A stretch of 64,000 bases of DNA from positions 5,020,001 to 5,084,000 of the forward strand of contig OU612071.1 in NCBI GenBank assembly GCA_914767715.1, read 5' to 3'. The stretch is from Membranipora membranacea. Its lineage: Eukaryota; Bryozoa; Gymnolaemata; Cheilostomatida; Membraniporidae. The notes beneath the pieces were generated by a model. The model was given only the letters and a program-made list of their open reading frames with translations. It made no database searches and was not told the DNA's origin. Position numbers and translations under genes: made by a program. Below are positions 60,801 to 64,000 of the stretch, in pieces (within the stretch, counting starts at the first letter, position 1; each line of letters opens with the position of its first letter).

Positions 60801-63800
60801 GGCATCCTGCCATTATTTGAAGGGATCTTATGGCAATTTGAAATTTCAAAATAATTTAACATGGGGCACGTTGGAATTTTTTCGGCACAGACTAAATGTT
60901 TTAGTTGGTTTTGTCCCACCTCATTTCGCTTTTATCCTACTTCAAATGGAAGGGTAACTCGCGCTTTATCATATCTTAAAATGGCTTTGATCTGCGATTT
61001 TTCATTCTCTGTCAGTCTTAGTTTTCAGGAAGCTCACTCCTGCATCAAAAAATGAAATATTGAAAAATTCAAAGTCTGACAGATTACTTCCAAACTCTAA
61101 TAAATTCAAGGTCCAATTTACATCACGCAAAATCCTAAATATTGGCATCCTGCCATTATTTGAAGGGAACTTATGGCAATTTGAAATTCCAAAATAATTT
61201 ATTATGGGGCACGTTGGAATTTTTTCGACACAGACTAAATGTGTTAGTTGGTTTTGTCCCACCTCATTTCGCTTTTATCCTACTTCAAATGGAAGGGCAA
61301 CTCACGCTTTATCATATCTTAAAATGGCTTTGATCTGCGATTTTTCATTCTCTGTCAGTCTTAGTTTTCAGGAAGCTCACTCTTGCATCAAAAAATAAAA
61401 TATTGAAAAATTCAAAGTCTGACTGATTACTTCCAAACTCAAATAAATTCAAGGTCCAATTTACATCATGATAAGGCCTAAATATTGGCATCCTGCCATT
61501 ATTTGAAGGGAAATAATGGCAATTTGAAAATCCAAAATAATTTAACATGGGGCACGTTGGAATTCTTTCGGCTCAGACTAATTGTTTTAGTTGCTTTTGA
61601 CCCACCTCATTTCGCTTTTATCCTACTTAATATGGAAGGGTAACTCGCGCTCTATCACATCTTAAAATGGCTTTGACCTGCGACTTTTCATTCTCTGTCA
61701 GTCTTAGTTTTCAGGAAGCTCACTCCTGCATCAAAAAATGAAATATTGAAAAATTCAAAGTATGTTAGATTACTTCCAAACTGAAATAATTTCAAGGTTC
61801 AATTTACGTCATGCAAATTCCTAAATATGGACATCCTGCCATTATTTGAAGGGAACTTATGGCAATTTGAAATTTCAAAATAATTTAACATGGGGCACGT
61901 TGGAATTTTTTCGGCACAGACTAAATGTTTTAGTTGGTTTTGTCCCACCTCATTTCGCTTTTATCCTACTTCAAATGGAAGCGTAACTCGCGCTTTATCA
62001 TATCTTAAAATGGCTTTGATCTGCGATTTTTCATTCTCTGTCAGTCTTAGTTTTCAGGAAGCTCACTCTTGCATCAAAAAATAAAATATTGAAAAACTCA
62101 AAGTCTGACTGATTACTTCCAAACTCAAATAAATTCAAGGTCCAATTTACATCATGATAAGGCCTAAATATTGGCATCCTGCCATTATTCGAAGGGAACT
62201 TATGGCAATTTGAAAATTCAAAATAATTTAACATGGGGCACGTTGGAATTTTTTCGGCTCAGACTAAATGTTTTAGTTCCTTTTGACCCAACTCCTTTCG
62301 CTTTTATCCTACCTAATATGGAAGGGTAACTCGCGCTCTATCATATCTTAAAATGGCTTTGATCTGCGACTTTTCATTTTTTGTCAGTGTTAGTTTTCAG
62401 GAAGCTCACTCCTGCATCAAAAAATGAAATATTAAAAAATTCAAAGACCGTTAGATTGCTTCCAAACTCATATAAATTTAAGGCCCAATTTATGTCATGC
62501 AAATTCCTGAATATGGACATCCTGCCATTATTTGAAGGGAAATTATGGCTATTTGAAATTTCAAAATATTTCAACATAAGGCACGTCGGAATATTTTCGG
62601 CCCAGATTAAATCTTTTATTCGCTTTTGCTCCACCTCATTTCGCTTTACATCATGCAAAATCCTGAATATTGGCATCCTGCCATTATTTGAAGGGAATAT
62701 ATGGCAATTTGAAATTTTAAAATAATTTATTATGGGGCACGTTGGACTTTTTTCGGCACAGACTAAATATTTTAGTTGGTTTTGTCCCACCTCATTTCGC
62801 TTTTATCCTACTTCAAATGGAAGGGCAACTCACGCTTTATCATATCTCAAAATGGCTTTGATCTGCGACTTTTCACTTTTTGTCAGTGTTAGTTTTCAGG
62901 AAGCTCACTCCTGCATCAAAAAATGAAATATTAAAAAATTCAAAGACCGTTAGATTGCTTCCAAACTCATATAAATTTAAGGCCCAATTTATGTCATGCA
63001 AATTCCTGAATATGGACATCCTGCCATTATTTGAAGGGAAATTATGGCTATTTGAAATTTCAAAATATTTCAACATAAGGCACGTCGGAATATTTTCGGC
63101 CCAGATTAAATCTTTTATTCGCTTTTGCTCCACCTCATTTCGCTTTACATCATGCAAAATCCTGAATATTGGCATCCTGCCATTATTTGAAGGGAATATA
63201 TGGCAATTTGAAATTTTAAAATAATTTATTATGGGGCACGTTGGACTTTTTTCGGCACAGACTAAATATTTTAGTTGGTTTTGTCCCACCTCATTTCGCT
63301 TTTATCCTACTTCAAATGGAAGGGCAACTCACGCTTTATCATATCTCAAAATGGCTTTGATCTGCGACTTTTCATTCTCTGTCAGTCTTAGTTTTTAGGA
63401 AGCTCACTCTTGCATCAAAAAATCAATTATAATTCCAAGTCTGACAGATTATTTCCAAAACGAAATAATTTGAAGGTCCAATTTATATCATGCAAAATCC
63501 TGAATATTGGCATCCTGCCATTATTTGAAGGGAACATATGGCAATTTGAAATTTTAAAATAATTTATTATGGGGCACGTTGGACTTTTTTCGGCACAGAC
63601 TAAATATTTTAGTTGGTTTTGTCCCACCTCATTTCGCATTTATCCTACTTCAAATGGAAGGGCAACTCACGCTTTATCATATCTCAAAATGGCTTTGATC
63701 TGCGACTTTTCATTCTCTGTCAGTCTTAGTTTTTAGGAAGCTCACTCTTGCATCAAAAAATCAATTATTGAAAAATTCAAAGTCTGACAGATTACTTCCA

Positions 63801-64000
63801 AAACGAAATAATTTGAAGGTCCAATTTACATCATGCAAAGTCCTAAGTATTGGCATCCTGCCATTATTTGAAGGGAAATAATGGCAATTTGAAAATCCAA
63901 AATCATTTAACATGGGGCACGTTGGAATTTTTTCGGCTCAGACTAAATGTTTTAGTTGCTTTTGACCCAACTCCTTTCGCTTTTATCCTACCTAATATGG
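57835..64000 (+). repeat. 343-bp satellite array, block 4
   Basis: About 18 monomers. It again opens with the diverged edge-type monomers (to about 59200) and then homogenised types. It includes a further 499-type composite at about 60503-60919 and the tandem pair at 62374-63371, and runs off the window end in mid-monomer. Confidence 0.95.

Larger units (their letters stand above)
46480..64000 (+). repeat. Large segmental duplication, copy 2 (continues past the window)
   Basis: Colinear with copy 1 but lacks the transposon: the uninterrupted site ACATTCAAAGTCTGTTAG lies at about 52442-52459. It carries 1185 extra bases (two monomers plus one 499-bp unit) around 60.3-61.4 kb that copy 1 lacks. 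The right end is not reached. Confidence 0.85.

Noticed and set aside
14455-64000. Dozens of 60-138 codon frames as a gene family of small proteins
   Set aside because: They are satellite monomers read in two opposed directions. The period shifts frame each unit, the frames differ by many amino-acid changes, and no known domain is visible.
14455-64000. CENP-B box in the satellite (TTCGGCACAGACT)
   Set aside because: It keeps TTCG and the spaced A but lacks the essential CGGG half, so it does not meet the consensus.
14455-64000. CRISPR array
   Set aside because: The repeated unit is the whole 343-bp monomer without short repeats and unique spacers, and the DNA is clearly eukaryotic.

Overview
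This window reads as AT-rich eukaryotic nuclear DNA, most likely from an invertebrate animal; the species cannot be named from sequence alone. The reasons are split coding pieces with splice-like borders, tRNA-derived SINE heads, a LINE fragment, CACTA-like and TTAA-flanked DNA transposons, and a very long satellite array. No complete host gene, rRNA gene, functional tRNA gene or CRISPR array could be supported. A scaffold gap of exactly 500 N lies at 8904-9403.

Positions 1-14450 are ordinary interspersed-repeat territory: a tRNA-type SINE head (about 1893-1977), a LINE endonuclease/RT-linker fragment (2212-2502), a reverse-strand SINE head (about 3835-3940), a CACTA-like element starting at 4015 and interrupted by a nested TTAA-flanked element (4373-6481), a four-copy 136-bp tandem repeat with an internal hairpin (10989-11440), a short retroposon-like insert with a perfect 17-bp target duplication (11609-11827), and a better preserved tRNA SINE (about 12800-13180).

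From about 14455 to the end of the window (nearly 50 kb) the sequence is a tandem array of a roughly 343-bp satellite monomer, about 125 copies by length. Monomers at the left edge (14.5-16.3 kb) are more diverged; inner ones are homogenised and arranged in higher-order blocks. The array is broken by a 3.5-kb foldback CACTA-like transposon (27288-30816; CACTG termini, 3-bp CAA duplication, arms over 1.2 kb) and by a 1.36-kb fragment of an intron-containing gene on the minus strand (36560-37918). That fragment and its satellite surroundings occur again, almost identical, at 56475-57834.

On a larger scale, about 18.2-42.9 kb and about 46.5-64.0 kb are two copies of one segment. They differ by whole-monomer gains and losses and by the transposon, which is present only in the first copy; the second carries the uninterrupted site near 52.45 kb. 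The picture is of a satellite domain evolving by unequal exchange, capturing a gene fragment and hosting transposons. Nothing here forms an operon or pathway. The most notable items are the satellite and its layered duplication, the foldback element with a possible CARD-like exon, and the captured gene fragment co-amplified with the array.
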